NCBI GenBank assembly: GCA_900230115.1
Contig: LT907983.1
Span: 1,302,001 to 1,366,000, forward strand
Direction of reading: 5' to 3'
Source: Spirosomataceae bacterium TFI 002
GTDB lineage: Bacteria; Bacteroidota; Bacteroidia; Cytophagales; Spirosomataceae
DNA: 64,000 nt
Part shown: positions 1 through 10,014 of the stretch, piece after piece
How positions within the stretch are numbered: position 1 is the first letter of the stretch
How the letters are laid out: each line of letters starts with the position of its first letter
Program-made: the position numbers and the translations under genes
Notes under the pieces: model-generated
What the model was told of the DNA's origin: nothing
The model's input: the letters and a program-made list of their open reading frames with translations, nothing else
Databases searched by the model: none

Positions 1-258
1 TTTCTCAATATCAGCTACCTCAAAAGCGATATGGTGAATCCCCTCCCCTTTCTTTGCAATAAACTTGGTAATTGCCGATTCCTCAGTCAAACCCTCCAAA
101 AGCTCAATTTTAGTGTCCCCACTTTTAAAAAAAACAGTATTTACACCTTCAGACGCTACTTCTTCTTCTTTGTAAACCTTTGTGTTTAACAATTTCTCGT
201 AAAGCTCACGAGCGTTTTGCATGTCTTTTACGGCGATTCCTATATGCTCTACTTTCAT
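1..258 (-). CDS. mce: Methylmalonyl-CoA epimerase, C-terminus cut off by window edge
   Basis: This glyoxalase-fold (VOC) enzyme interconverts (2R)- and (2S)-methylmalonyl-CoA in the propionyl-CoA/succinyl-CoA route. Only the first 86 residues are visible, starting from an ATG at 258 on the reverse strand. The N-terminus reads MKVEHIGIAVKDMQNARELY, with the metal-ligand His at residue 5 (VEHIGIAV). A second ligand region, GIHHIAFEV, follows near residues 73-81. Both are characteristic of this family rather than of other VOC enzymes. The gene is divergent from mutS, with 76 bases between the start codons. The call rests on motifs from the N-terminal half only; the rest lies outside the window. 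Confidence 0.85.
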   Translation of the reverse strand, partial: MKVEHIGIAVKDMQNARELYEKLLNTKVYKEEEVASEGVNTVFFKSGDTKIELLEGLTEESAITKFIAKKGEGIHHIAFEVADIEK

Positions 259-334
259 TGATATTTCAAATTCATTTCCGCATAAATTTAGTTAATTTTG
301 AACTTCTGTGAATCTATAAAGAATATTAAGCTGA

Positions 335-2938
335 ATGGCTAAGACCAAAGAAACTCCCTTAACCAAACAATACAATCAAATAAAGTCAAAGCACCCAGGA
401 GCATTGTTGCTTTTTCGAGTTGGGGATTTTTACGAAACCTTTGGCCAAGATGCCATCAAAGCTTCTAAAATACTCGGCATTGTCCTCACCAAAAGAAATA
501 ATGGCGGAGCAAATGAAGAGCTAGCTGGATTTCCCCATCATTCGCTTGATACTTATTTGCCAAAATTGGTACGTGCTGGAGAGCGAGTAGCTATTTGCGA
601 TCAGTTAGAAGATCCTTCTCAGGCAAAAGGAATAGTTAAAAGAGGAGTTACAGAACTAGTTACACCAGGAGTTTCGTACAATGACAACGTTTTAGAAACC
701 CGTCAAAACAACTATCTCGCTTCTATTCACTATGGAGAAAATGAACAATTCGGTATATCATTTTTAGATATTTCTACTGGTGAATTTATTACCGCCGAAG
801 GAAACAGGCATTACATTGATAAGTTGCTTCAAAGCTTTTCGCCAGCCGAAGTACTTTTTTGCAAGAAACATAAAACTAGTTTTCCGCAGCTTTTTGGAGA
901 TAGGTTTAATACTTTTTGTTTTGAAGATTGGGTATATAGCCACGACTTTGCGTACCCTCTACTTTTAGAGCATTTTAAAGTTAAAACGCTAAAGGGTTTT
1001 GGAATAGAGAATTTATCGCTCGGAATAACGTCGGCAGGAGCCATTATTCAATACTTAGCAGATACTGAACATAGAAGAATTCAACACATTTCTAGCCTTA
1101 CAAGATTAGATGAGGACAAATATGTTTGGCTAGACAAATTCACAATTCGTAACCTTGAGCTTGTTTTTGCACAACATGAAGGTGGAGTTCCGCTTATTCA
1201 GGTTTTGGACGAAACCATAACGCCAATGGGTGCTAGGCTTTTGAGAAAATGGGTAGTACTACCTCTTAAAGAGCCAAAACCAATTCAAGAAAGACTGGAT
1301 ACGGTTGAATTATTGGTCAAAGAAAGAGACCTACTGGAATCTCTTGAGGGTGTACTAAAACCTGTAGGAGATTTAGAAAGATTGATCTCTAAAGTAGCTG
1401 TTCGCCGAATCAACCCTCGCGAGATGATTCAGCTCAAAAGAGCTTTGCTACAAATAGAACCACTGAAGCAAATCCTAAAAAAAGCGAGTAAGGATGCTCC
1501 CATTTTCAGCAAATACATAGATCAACTTACCGATTGCTCTTTCATGATCGAAAAAATCACGAAAGAACTAAGAGATGATGCTCCGGCACAATCCAACCAA
1601 GGCGGCATGATTGCAACTGGTGTAGATGCTGAGCTCGACGAACTTCATAAAATCGCTTTCTCTGGAAAAGACTACTTGGTCGATTTGCAAAAAAGAGAAT
1701 CAGAAAGAACAGGAATACCTTCTCTCAAAATAGCCTACAACAAGGTATTTGGCTATTATTTATCAGTTTCCAATGCTCATAAGGACAAGGTGCCTCAAGA
1801 GTGGATAAGGAAACAAACACTGGTGAATGCGGAACGATACATTACAGAAGAACTCAAAGTATACGAGGAAAAAATCCTCACCGCAGAGAGCAAAATTTTT
1901 GAAATAGAATTCAGAATTTATAATGAGTTGATCATTGCGGCGGGGGAATTTGTACAGCAAATACAAATCAATGCCCGTACGATGGCTACGATCGATGTGC
2001 TTGCGAGTTTCGCTCATATTGCTATCAAAAACAAATACTGCAAACCAGTAATCGACGAAGAAAAGATCATTAAAATCAAAAGTGGAAGACATCCAGTGAT
2101 TGAGCAACAATTGCCATTAGGTGAGCAATATGTGCCCAATGACCTCCACCTTGATGATGACGACCAGCAAATTATTATCATTACTGGACCAAACATGGCA
2201 GGTAAGTCAGCCTTACTAAGACAGACGGCACTTATTGTGCTAATGGCACAGATGGGCTCATTTGTACCTGCAAAAGCCGCAACAATAGGTTTAGTGGACA
2301 AAATATTTACTCGTGTAGGTGCAAGTGACAACCTCTCTCGCGGAGAAAGTACTTTCATGGTAGAAATGACCGAAACCGCCAGCATCCTAAACAACCTTAG
2401 CGACAAAAGCTTGGTTATTATGGATGAGATTGGCCGTGGCACGAGTACTTACGATGGAGTTAGTATTGCATGGAGTATTTCGGAATACATTCATAATCAC
2501 CCCAAATTTAAAGCTCGAACACTTTTTGCTACTCATTATCATGAACTCAACCAACTGACAGAAGATCTCGATCGCATCAAGAACTTTAACGTTGCTGTGA
2601 AAGAAATGAATGGTAAAGTTGTTTTTCTTCGTAAACTGAACAAAGGTGGAAGCGAGCACAGTTTTGGTATTCATGTTGCTCAAATCGCCGGAATGCCGCA
2701 ACCAGTGGTTCTACGAGCAAGTGAAATCTTGAAACACTTAGAAAAAGACCAGATCAAAGAAAAGAACAAAAGCAAAATCAAAGAAGCACCTAAAAACAAT
2801 ACACAACTTAGCTTTTTTGAAGCACCCGACCCAAAAATAGAGGAGCTAAAACACATCCTTTCTACCATAGACCCCAATAAAATGTCACCCATCGAGGCTT
2901 TATTGAAGTTGAATGAGTTGAAGAATTTGGTGGGATAA
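335..2938 (+). CDS. mutS: DNA mismatch repair protein MutS
   Basis: MutS recognises base mismatches and small loops and recruits MutL to start repair. At 867 residues it is full length for bacterial MutS. The mismatch-reading Phe-x-Glu motif is at F32-Y33-E34 (GDFYETF). The Walker A loop GPNMAGKS is at about 618-625 and the Walker B/signature DEIGRGTS at about 697-704. The connector, lever and clamp domains lie between. The C-terminus ([19 protein letters not shown]) is the usual tetramer/dimerisation tail. A TAATTTTG element at 293-300 matches the Bacteroidota -7 box and lies 34 bases before the ATG, but no good -33 partner is visible. The gene stands alone; the next frame begins 41 bases downstream. 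Confidence 0.98.
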   Translation: MAKTKETPLTKQYNQIKSKHPGALLLFRVGDFYETFGQDAIKASKILGIVLTKRNNGGANEELAGFPHHSLDTYLPKLVRAGERVAICDQLEDPSQAKGIVKRGVTELVTPGVSYNDNVLETRQNNYLASIHYGENEQFGISFLDISTGEFITAEGNRHYIDKLLQSFSPAEVLFCKKHKTSFPQLFGDRFNTFCFEDWVYSHDFAYPLLLEHFKVKTLKGFGIENLSLGITSAGAIIQYLADTEHRRIQHISSLTRLDEDKYVWLDKFTIRNLELVFAQHEGGVPLIQVLDETITPMGARLLRKWVVLPLKEPKPIQERLDTVELLVKERDLLESLEGVLKPVGDLERLISKVAVRRINPREMIQLKRALLQIEPLKQILKKASKDAPIFSKYIDQLTDCSFMIEKITKELRDDAPAQSNQGGMIATGVDAELDELHKIAFSGKDYLVDLQKRESERTGIPSLKIAYNKVFGYYLSVSNAHKDKVPQEWIRKQTLVNAERYITEELKVYEEKILTAESKIFEIEFRIYNELIIAAGEFVQQIQINARTMATIDVLASFAHIAIKNKYCKPVIDEEKIIKIKSGRHPVIEQQLPLGEQYVPNDLHLDDDDQQIIIITGPNMAGKSALLRQTALIVLMAQMGSFVPAKAATIGLVDKIFTRVGASDNLSRGESTFMVEMTETASILNNLSDKSLVIMDEIGRGTSTYDGVSIAWSISEYIHNHPKFKARTLFATHYHELNQLTEDLDRIKNFNVAVKEMNGKVVFLRKLNKGGSEHSFGIHVAQIAGMPQPVVLRASEILKHLEKDQIKEKNKSKIKEAPKNNTQLSFFEAPDPKIEELKHILSTIDPNKMSPIEALLKLNELKNLVG

Positions 2939-2979
2939 GGAGCTACAATAATAACCGAACTAACGATATTGTACGAGTC

Positions 2980-3285
2980 ATGATTAGTGGAGTTCAGGTA
3001 GAAGGCTCTTACTTTCCAGCTTTTGACATAGAATTATGGAATTTAGAAAGGAAAATCAAAAGCTCCACATATGCTGAGCAAGACTTTCAAGTGCTTTCTC
3101 GTTATTCCATAGATGGCTTTACAAAATATACCAACTTTTACAATGACATAAAAGATTTCAATATCACTTATAGCACTATTTCCGAAATTGGTATTTCAGG
3201 TACCTTTAGTGGTACTTACTCTAATGATAATGGTGAAGAAATAGTCATATCAGAAGGTGAGTTCAATGTGCCAGTTGTAAAGTAG
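2980..3285 (+). CDS. Hypothetical protein, possibly a 5'-truncated remnant
   Basis: The 101-residue product has no signal peptide and I do not recognise a named family. Its C-terminal half (SGTFSGTYSNDNGEEI then SEGEFNVP) resembles the end of beta-rich Bacteroidota lipoproteins that carry a 'G-x-F-x-A' type strand plus an acidic loop. The reading frame stays open upstream of the ATG to about 2917, inside the end of mutS, and would encode plausible protein (SYNNNRTNDIVRV) with no start codon. That suggests the ATG at 2980 is internal to a once longer gene whose 5' part has been lost. Alternatively it is a genuine short gene. No promoter is evident in the 41-base gap after mutS. Confidence 0.4.
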   Translation: MISGVQVEGSYFPAFDIELWNLERKIKSSTYAEQDFQVLSRYSIDGFTKYTNFYNDIKDFNITYSTISEIGISGTFSGTYSNDNGEEIVISEGEFNVPVVK

Positions 3286-3469
3286 CAATCTACTTTTTGC
3301 TTAAAAAGTGATGCAAAAGCTTTGGTAATCTCCATTTGAATCAATGAAAAAATGCTCTGCATACTCACTAGTATTATTATTGTAATTTATATTGAGTGAT
3401 AAAAGCCAAATCTTAGGTTCCGAGAATACAAATGCAATTAGTACATGCTTTAAAACCCATTCTGAAATA

Positions 3470-3823
3470 ATGTATAATAGAACCAGTAAGAACATACTCA
3501 CACACAAAGAATTTGCAAAACGAGTATTGAAGTACTCGCTATTTTCATTGTTCCTAATTGCAAGTTCATTAGGAATTGGAATTATAGGCTATCATTACAT
3601 CGGAAAATTAACATGGATAGATAGCATCTATAATGCCGCCATGATCTTAACAGGAATGGGACCCGTTAATGTAATGAGTTCGAATGCCGCAAAATTATTT
3701 GCCTCTAGTTATGCACTTTTCAGCGGAGTGGTTTTTCTAAGCACAGTCGCAGTATTTTTTGCACCTTTCGCACATAGGCTGATGCACCTTCTCCACATTG
3801 AAGAAATAGACGAACAGGATTAA
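3470..3823 (+). CDS. Two-TM ion-channel-like membrane protein lacking the K+ selectivity filter
   Basis: The protein has 117 residues with two hydrophobic helices: about 21-42 (YSLFSLFLIASSLGIGIIGY) and about 77-100. A pore-helix-like stretch lies between them (IYNAAMILTGMGPVNV). This is the layout of the Ion_trans_2 two-TM potassium channel fold, including a final HRLMHLLHIEE basic/His tail. However, the TVGYG filter is replaced by TGMGPV, so selective K+ conduction is unlikely. I chose the ATG at 3470; a TTG at 3392 would add 26 residues that look non-coding. Related short proteins in other bacteria are labelled 'two pore domain potassium channel'; that label describes the fold, not a proven function. 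The gene is convergent with the GH63 gene downstream. Confidence 0.65.
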   Translation: MYNRTSKNILTHKEFAKRVLKYSLFSLFLIASSLGIGIIGYHYIGKLTWIDSIYNAAMILTGMGPVNVMSSNAAKLFASSYALFSGVVFLSTVAVFFAPFAHRLMHLLHIEEIDEQD

Positions 3824-3900
3824 GCAGTTCTTCAATAGAGATTCTGAAGAGCTAAAATAATTTAAAATTTACATCTAGCTCTCGTAAAAGACAATCCTTT

Positions 3901-6546
3901 TCATCCCTTCTTCTCATTGATCTCCAAAATCAAGTCTGCAACAAGGCCAGTCCACCCAGTTTGATGAGCAGCTCCTAGTCCTTGACCATTGTCTCCATTG
4001 AAGTATTCATGAAATAGGTAATGGTCCTTAAATTCAGTTTCAACGTCATACATTTCGTAACCGGCTAAAGAAGGACGTGTTCCTTTTTCATCTCTTTTGA
4101 AGATGTTCACTAGTCTTTTACTTATCTCATTTGCAGCATTTGCAATGGTCGTTACCTTCCCACTTCCTGTTGGGTACTCCACCTCATAGTCCTCGCCATA
4201 GTAGTTTGCGTACTTTTTGAGAGCATCTATGATCAAGTAATTTAACGGAAACCAAATTGGCCCTCGCCAGTTGCTATTACCACCCATGATGGACAAGTCC
4301 GACTCCGCAGGCGTATAAGTTACCTTGAGCTCTTCCCCATACAAATTGAAGCTATACGGATTTTCTTTATGGTATTTGGAAAGCGACCTAATCCCATAAT
4401 CAGAAAGAAACTCGGCTTCGTCAAATAGTTTTTTGAATACCATTTTCATACGGTGGCCACGTAGCAGTGAAAGCAAATGTGTTTCGCCTTTGCCCGGTTC
4501 GTGCCATCTTGATATCATAGATGCCAGGTCTGGTCTATTGTTCAAAACCCACTCTAACCTTCTTCTAAAGTCGGGTAGTTTTTCAAGCATTTGCTCATCT
4601 AAAACCTCCACAGCACATAATGGTATTAACCCAACTAAAGAGCGAACTTTTAAGAAAATCCTTCTTTGATCTGGAGTCCTTATTTTGTCATAATAAAACT
4701 GATCTTCTTCATCCCAAAGCCCATCTTCGTCATCATCTTGACCACTATTTATCGCACTTGCGATATGTAAAAAGTGCTCAAAAAACTTAGAAGCCATGTC
4801 TTGATATGCAGGTCGCTCAAGTGAAATCTCACATGCAATGCGGAGCATATTCAGCGTATAAATTGCCATCCAGCCAGTTGCATCGGCTTGGTTTAGTTTC
4901 ATTCCTGGGATTTGAGCATTGCGATCAAAAACTCCTATATTATCAAGTCCTAAGAAACCACCACCAAATATGTTATTTCCCTCTTCGTCTTTCTGATTAA
5001 CCCACCAAGTGAAATTTAGCAGAAGCTTATGGAAAATTCGTTCTAAAAAAGCTACATCACCTACTCCAGTATTCTTCTTGTCAATTTCATAAACTTTCCA
5101 AGTTGCCCATGCGTGCACTGGAGGGTTCACATCTGAGAAATTCCATTCGTATGCAGGAATTTGCCCATTAGGATGCATGTAATATTCTCTCAACACAACG
5201 GCCAGTTGCCTTTTGGCAAAATCTGGATCTATGCGAGAAAGTGTCACAGTATGAAAAGCTAAATCCCAAGCAGCAAACCAAGGGTATTCCCATTTATCGG
5301 GCATGGAAAGTATATTTGCCATGTAGGCATGTCGCCAAGCTTCATTTCTGTCGTGTGATCTACCATTGAACTCAAATGGCATTTTGGGGTCTCCATTATA
5401 CCATTGTTCTACATTATAATAGTAAAACTGCTTGTTCCACATCATTCCAGCAAATGCCTGGCGTTGGATTTGTTTCTCCTCCTCAGATGCTATGTCCTTT
5501 TGAATCTCGGCATAGAATTCATTTGCCTCAGTAATTCGATCTTCAAAAATTTGATCAAATTCTGCGAAAGGTTCTTTTAGATTTGTTTTATCGGTAAAAC
5601 GAATTTGAATTTCTATATGTGATCCAGCAGGAATCTCTCTTTCATATAATCCCGACATTTTTGTCCCTATCCTATTTGGGTTGACCGGTTTTTTCTTGCC
5701 TGAAATAATATAGTCGTTGATCGCATCTTTAGGAAATGGAGTTACTGCAGGTTTTCCAAAGCAACGCTCCATATTGGTTTCGTTTTCACAGAAAAGCATT
5801 TCGTCTACTCCATTTAAATACATTTTCATGTGCCCAAAATGCTGATGATATACTTCTACTTGCTCTCTACCGAGTCCATTTAGTATCGGTTTTTGCTTGT
5901 GTTCTTCATAACCCCAAGACCACGTGTTTCGAAACCACAGCGTTGGCATACATGCTATTTTAGCTTTTTTGGCAGACCTATTAAAAATCTTGACCCTGGC
6001 TAAAATGTCACTTTTACTCTCTTTTGCGTGCTCAATATATATATCGAAATAATTATTTTTTTCAAAAGCAGTAGTATCCAATAATTCAAATTCATCGTCG
6101 GACCTATTTCGCTTTCGACTCTCTTCTAGCAACTCGTCGTATGGAAAAGCTGCAATAGGGTACTTGTAGAGCATTTTCATGTAAGAGTGCGTAGGAGTAC
6201 TATCTAGATAGTAGTACAACTCTTTTACATCTTCTCCATGGTTTCCTTCTGTTCCTGTTAGTCCAAAATACCTTTCCTTGAGAATATTATCATTGTAATT
6301 CCAAAATGAAAAGGCGAGTGATATGTATTGCTTATTGTCGGATAAGCCACCTATTCCTTCCTCTCCCCATCGATATGCTCTTGATCTCGACATATCATGG
6401 CTTAGGTAATCCCAGGTATCTCCAAATACGGAATAATCTTCTCGTACTGTTCCCCAGGCTCTTTCAGATAAATAAGGGCCCCATTTTTTCCAACCTTTAT
6501 TATCCGATCGCTCCGATAGTCTATTCTTTTCTGCGTTCTCGTTCAT
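3901..6546 (-). CDS. Glycoside hydrolase family 63 protein (glucosidase type)
   Basis: This 881-residue protein has the (alpha/alpha)6-barrel motifs of the GH63 family, which includes eukaryotic processing alpha-glucosidase I and bacterial alpha-glycosidases. Recognisable blocks are WGTVREDYS near the N-terminus, PWFAAWDLAFHTVTLSR around residue 430 (the WD aspartate is the expected general acid), and SNWRGPIWFPLNYLIIDAL near 750. It then ends in the GWTGLVADLI block. There is no signal peptide, so the enzyme is probably cytoplasmic. No sugar transporter or SusCD genes are adjacent, so the substrate cannot be read from context. It could act on short alpha-glucosides, mannosylglycerate-like solutes or glycogen-derived sugars. 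The length fits the longer cytoplasmic bacterial GH63 branch. Confidence 0.85.
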   Translation of the reverse strand: MNENAEKNRLSERSDNKGWKKWGPYLSERAWGTVREDYSVFGDTWDYLSHDMSRSRAYRWGEEGIGGLSDNKQYISLAFSFWNYNDNILKERYFGLTGTEGNHGEDVKELYYYLDSTPTHSYMKMLYKYPIAAFPYDELLEESRKRNRSDDEFELLDTTAFEKNNYFDIYIEHAKESKSDILARVKIFNRSAKKAKIACMPTLWFRNTWSWGYEEHKQKPILNGLGREQVEVYHQHFGHMKMYLNGVDEMLFCENETNMERCFGKPAVTPFPKDAINDYIISGKKKPVNPNRIGTKMSGLYEREIPAGSHIEIQIRFTDKTNLKEPFAEFDQIFEDRITEANEFYAEIQKDIASEEEKQIQRQAFAGMMWNKQFYYYNVEQWYNGDPKMPFEFNGRSHDRNEAWRHAYMANILSMPDKWEYPWFAAWDLAFHTVTLSRIDPDFAKRQLAVVLREYYMHPNGQIPAYEWNFSDVNPPVHAWATWKVYEIDKKNTGVGDVAFLERIFHKLLLNFTWWVNQKDEEGNNIFGGGFLGLDNIGVFDRNAQIPGMKLNQADATGWMAIYTLNMLRIACEISLERPAYQDMASKFFEHFLHIASAINSGQDDDEDGLWDEEDQFYYDKIRTPDQRRIFLKVRSLVGLIPLCAVEVLDEQMLEKLPDFRRRLEWVLNNRPDLASMISRWHEPGKGETHLLSLLRGHRMKMVFKKLFDEAEFLSDYGIRSLSKYHKENPYSFNLYGEELKVTYTPAESDLSIMGGNSNWRGPIWFPLNYLIIDALKKYANYYGEDYEVEYPTGSGKVTTIANAANEISKRLVNIFKRDEKGTRPSLAGYEMYDVETEFKDHYLFHEYFNGDNGQGLGAAHQTGWTGLVADLILEINEKKG

Positions 6547-6602
6547 AGGTATTTTCCACTTTCGACAAAAATAGAGAATGCATCTGTGGAGGCTAAATTT
6601 TT

Positions 6603-7361
6603 TTAGTAGATATATCGAAATTCTTTCATTCCATATTTCATTAATCCAAGTTCTTTTTCAACTAGCACCTCTCCTATAGCAGTTATACCCACTATTCTTC
6701 CTTCATATTGGCCTTCTGCATCTTCATATTTACACCATTCATTCATTTGGAATAAATTCTTGAGGTAGAAATTCTTATGCTCCGTAATTCCTTTTTTCTT
6801 GAAATTCTCCAAATTACTTTCAAACTCTTCCATTAACTTAGTCAAGAACAATTCTCTGTCAACCTCCTTCCCTGTTAATTTTAAAACAGAAGTTGCCATA
6901 GGTAATTCAAATTTTCCTTGATTTAGATTGATCCCTATCCCAATTATTGAACTTCCTATTACAGACCCTATCAATAAGCTTTCGATCAATACCCCTCCTA
7001 ACTTTTGCTTATTTACATAAATATCATTCGGCCATTTTATTTTTAAACCATCCAATTCATAAGTCTCCAGGGTTTTGAAAATAGCTGTAGACAATAAAAT
7101 ATTGAGCATGAATTGCTCACTTGCCTTGATTGACTCTGGTTTGTATATAATGGTGCATGTCAGGTTTTTGCCTGCTTCACTATGCCACTCATTACCTCTT
7201 TGTCCCCTACCTTGGGTCTGATTGTCAGTTATGACAATTGTTCCGCTTATGATGTCAGTTTTTCGAAGTAATTCTAAAGCATAGTTATTGGTGGAGTGAC
7301 AAGTTGGCAGATATTCCACCTTTCTTCCCATGTATTTAGTTTTGGGCTGAATTTTGATCAA
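6603..7361 (-). CDS. birA: Biotin--[acetyl-CoA-carboxylase] ligase
   Basis: This enzyme activates biotin to biotinoyl-AMP and attaches it to the carboxyl carrier lysine of acetyl-CoA carboxylase and other carboxylases. The 252-residue protein shows the catalytic loop GRGQRGNEWHSE (about 52-63), then LTCTIIYKP, and the biotin/ATP site KWPNDIYVNKQKLGGVLIE (about 109-127). A C-terminal SH3-like domain follows (GEVLVEKELG). There is no N-terminal helix-turn-helix, so it is a monofunctional ligase, not a repressor. The start is TTG at 7361; an ATG exists at residue 11, but the preceding residues (KIQPKTKYMGRKVEYLP) match the usual N-terminal strand of Bacteroidota homologues. The gene is divergent from rsfS. 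Confidence 0.95.
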   Translation of the reverse strand: MIKIQPKTKYMGRKVEYLPTCHSTNNYALELLRKTDIISGTIVITDNQTQGRGQRGNEWHSEAGKNLTCTIIYKPESIKASEQFMLNILLSTAIFKTLETYELDGLKIKWPNDIYVNKQKLGGVLIESLLIGSVIGSSIIGIGINLNQGKFELPMATSVLKLTGKEVDRELFLTKLMEEFESNLENFKKKGITEHKNFYLKNLFQMNEWCKYEDAEGQYEGRIVGITAIGEVLVEKELGLMKYGMKEFRYIY

Positions 7362-7454
7362 TTTCTCTTAAATTAGCGTTTAGATTTATACTGCACTGTT
7401 TGAACTTTGAACTAGATGCATTGTAATAAACAAATCTAGTGTAAAAAGTATTGA

Positions 7455-7856
7455 ATGAAAAAAAACAGCACATTAAGCAGTGAAGCATTGAGCAATTTGA
7501 TTGTCTCTGGCATGCAAGAAAAAAAAGCCCAAAGAATCGTTCTTATAGATTTACGAAAAATTCCAAACGCAATCACTGATTTCTTTGTTATCAGTTCGGG
7601 TTCGTCAGATACCCAAATAGATGCTATTGCCAATTCCGTAGAAGAGGTTGTTTTCAAAGAAAGCAAAGAAAATCCTTGGCAGCGTGAAGGAAGGCAAAAC
7701 AAAGAATGGATACTTTTAGATTATTCCAATGTAGTGGCACACATTTTTAAGGCAGATAAACGTGAGTTTTACGATATAGAATCCTTATGGGGTGATGCAG
7801 AGTTTACGTATTTTGATGAAGAAGTAGTTAAGACTAAAAAAACACAAAAAAAATAA
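7455..7856 (+). CDS. rsfS: Ribosomal silencing factor RsfS
   Basis: RsfS binds ribosomal protein uL14 and blocks joining of the 30S and 50S subunits under nutrient stress. The 133-residue product has the family core: DFFVISSGSSDTQIDAIANS (about 36-55), PWQREGRQNKEWILLDYSNV (about 73-92), and VAHIFKADKREFYDIESLWG with the Trp-Gly end block. A lysine-rich tail follows (KTKKTQKK). The start is an ATG preceded by an A-rich stretch. The gene ends 19 bases before ftsH on the same strand, and the two are probably co-transcribed, a common arrangement in Bacteroidota. Confidence 0.96.
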   Translation: MKKNSTLSSEALSNLIVSGMQEKKAQRIVLIDLRKIPNAITDFFVISSGSSDTQIDAIANSVEEVVFKESKENPWQREGRQNKEWILLDYSNVVAHIFKADKREFYDIESLWGDAEFTYFDEEVVKTKKTQKK

Positions 7857-7875
7857 AGACTTTAGACAAACAAAA

Positions 7876-9942
7876 ATGGCAGACGAAAAAAATAATTTAC
7901 CCAAAAAGCCAAGCATAAAACCAGGACAAAATGGCCCAGGTTTTCAAGGTTGGTTAATAATTGCTCTAATATTGGGAATTGTAGGAGTAATGTGGTTTTC
8001 AAAAACCCCAGCTCTAAAACCAGTGAGTTACAAGCAATTGGAGCAAATGGTAATTGACGGTGATGTTTCCAAAGTGGGAGTTGTAAACGACCGCAAGGAA
8101 GTGCAAGTCACACTTAATAGCGAAGCCCTAGCAAAACCAGAATATAAAAATCTTATCGGAAATGCTCGATTTACTTCAGGTCCACACTTAAAAGTTGGGA
8201 TCGTTTCAGAAGTGAGTTTCATGACTGAATATCAAAAATTCCTAGAGAAGGCTAACATCAATGAAAAGGTAAAGCAAGGACTATATCCTGAGCCAATCGT
8301 AGAAAACGATTACTTTGGTATGTTGTTCAATTGGTTACCATTGATTTTCTTCTTTGGATTAATGTATTTCCTCATGACTCGTATGACGGGTGGTGGAGGT
8401 CCAGGTGGAGCACTATTTAATATTGGAAAATCCAAAGCAGCATTATTTGATGCTGACAATAAAGTTAAAATCTCGTTTAAAGACGTGGCAGGTCTTGATG
8501 AGGCCAAAGAGGAACTTACGGAGATTGTAGATTTCTTACGTAAGCCTAAAAAGTATACCGAACTGGGTGGTAAAATCCCTAAGGGTGCATTACTTGTAGG
8601 CCCTCCAGGTACAGGAAAAACATTACTTGCCAAAGCTGTGGCAGGAGAAGCGAGTGTGCCATTTTTCTCTCTTTCAGGTTCTGACTTTGTAGAAATGTTT
8701 GTGGGTGTAGGTGCGGCTAGAGTTCGTGACTTATTTAAGCAAGCAAAAGAGAAAGCACCTTGTATCATCTTTATTGATGAGATAGATGCTGTTGGTAGAT
8801 TGAGAGGTCGAGGTGCAATGCCAGGCGGTAATGATGAAAGAGAAAATACGCTCAATTCCCTACTGGTAGAAATGGATGGTTTTGGATCTGAAGCAGGTAT
8901 TATAATTCTTGCAGCTTCTAACCGTGCAGACGTGTTAGACCCAGCCTTGCTTAGACCAGGTAGATTTGACCGACAGATTAGTGTAGATGCTCCAGATATC
9001 AATGGTAGAGAAGCAATATTTAAAGTACACATGCGTCCGCTGAAGCTTGGGCCAGATATCGATGCTAAAAAATTAGCAACGCAAACTCCGGGTCTTGCAG
9101 GTGCCGAAATTGCCAATATTTGTAATGAAGCTGCATTATTAGCTGCAAGAGCAAATAAGAAAGCGATTGATATGAAAGATTTCCAAGATGCAATTGATCG
9201 TGAGATCGGCGGCTTGGAAAAGAAGAGCAAAATCATTCTACCTGAAGAAAAGGAAATTGTAGCATTTCATGAAGCGGGTCATGCAATAACTGGCTGGTTC
9301 TTAGAACACGCAAATCCTTTAGTAAAAGTAAGTATTGTTCCTAGAGGTGTTGCGGCACTTGGTTATGCTCAATATTTACCTCGTGAGCAAAACCTTTATC
9401 GCACAGAACAACTATTTGATGAGATGTGTATGGCTTTAGGTGGTAGAGCTGCAGAGCAAGTTGTATTTGGGAAAATAAGTACTGGAGCACTAAGTGATTT
9501 AGAAAAGATTACTAAGATGGCTTATAGTATGGTAACCATATATGGTCTGAATGATAAGATAGGAAACTTATCTTTTTACGATTCTAAAGGGCAGTCGGAG
9601 TATAACTTCACTAAGCCGTATTCTGATGCAACTGCACAATTGATAGATGAAGAGGTTAAGGCTCTAGTTTCAAAAGCTTATGAGAGAACAGTGGCACTTT
9701 TAACTGAAAAAAGAGAGCTATTGGATAAACTATCTCATGCTTTATTAGATAGAGAGATCCTTTATCAAAGTGACTTGGTAGACCTTATTGGAAAACGACC
9801 ATTCGAAAGATTAACAGCTTATCAAGAATTTATGGATAAGCCAGATGTAGTAGAAGTTGAAGCAACCGATGTTGATGCTGATACTGAATCAAAAGATGAG
9901 TCGGACTCTACAAACGAAACAGAAGTAGAAGCAAAAGCTTAA
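7876..9942 (+). CDS. ftsH: ATP-dependent zinc metalloprotease FtsH
   Basis: FtsH is the membrane-anchored AAA+ protease that removes misassembled membrane proteins and regulates short-lived cytosolic proteins. The 688-residue product has two transmembrane helices (about 25-42 and 153-170) flanking a periplasmic domain. The AAA module carries Walker A GPPGTGKT at 242-249, Walker [13 protein letters not shown], and [12 protein letters not shown]. The zinc-binding HEAGH is at 465-469, with a downstream acidic ligand in the GALSDLEK region. The last ~30 residues form an acidic Asp/Glu/Thr tail, common in Bacteroidota FtsH. It lies just behind rsfS and ends before a strong hairpin terminator at 9961. 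Confidence 0.98.
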   Translation: MADEKNNLPKKPSIKPGQNGPGFQGWLIIALILGIVGVMWFSKTPALKPVSYKQLEQMVIDGDVSKVGVVNDRKEVQVTLNSEALAKPEYKNLIGNARFTSGPHLKVGIVSEVSFMTEYQKFLEKANINEKVKQGLYPEPIVENDYFGMLFNWLPLIFFFGLMYFLMTRMTGGGGPGGALFNIGKSKAALFDADNKVKISFKDVAGLDEAKEELTEIVDFLRKPKKYTELGGKIPKGALLVGPPGTGKTLLAKAVAGEASVPFFSLSGSDFVEMFVGVGAARVRDLFKQAKEKAPCIIFIDEIDAVGRLRGRGAMPGGNDERENTLNSLLVEMDGFGSEAGIIILAASNRADVLDPALLRPGRFDRQISVDAPDINGREAIFKVHMRPLKLGPDIDAKKLATQTPGLAGAEIANICNEAALLAARANKKAIDMKDFQDAIDREIGGLEKKSKIILPEEKEIVAFHEAGHAITGWFLEHANPLVKVSIVPRGVAALGYAQYLPREQNLYRTEQLFDEMCMALGGRAAEQVVFGKISTGALSDLEKITKMAYSMVTIYGLNDKIGNLSFYDSKGQSEYNFTKPYSDATAQLIDEEVKALVSKAYERTVALLTEKRELLDKLSHALLDREILYQSDLVDLIGKRPFERLTAYQEFMDKPDVVEVEATDVDADTESKDESDSTNETEVEAKA

Positions 9943-9960
9943 TTAGTAAGCCAAACGTAA

Positions 9961-9994
9961 AAAGCCCATTCAAATTAATTTGAATGGGCTTTTT
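9961..9994 (+). terminator. Rho-independent terminator after ftsH, probably bidirectional
   Basis: A perfect 16-base inverted repeat (AAAGCCCATTCAAATT and its complement) runs directly into a T tract. The A tract at the left end would serve the convergent barrel gene ending at 10015. The repeat has no spacer, so the real loop would take about four central bases. Confidence 0.9.
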
Positions 9995-10014
9995 CTATTT
10001 AAATCCTATTGTTT

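Noticed and set aside
3848-3882. AGAGCTA/TAGCTCT hairpin between the channel and GH63 genes as a terminator
   Set aside because: The stem is only seven bases with a 21-base loop and no T tract.
8310-9236. A 308-codon open frame on the minus strand within ftsH
   Set aside because: It is the reverse shadow of a strongly conserved gene; the translated protein is low-complexity Ser/Ala/Pro-rich with no domain, and ftsH fully explains the region.
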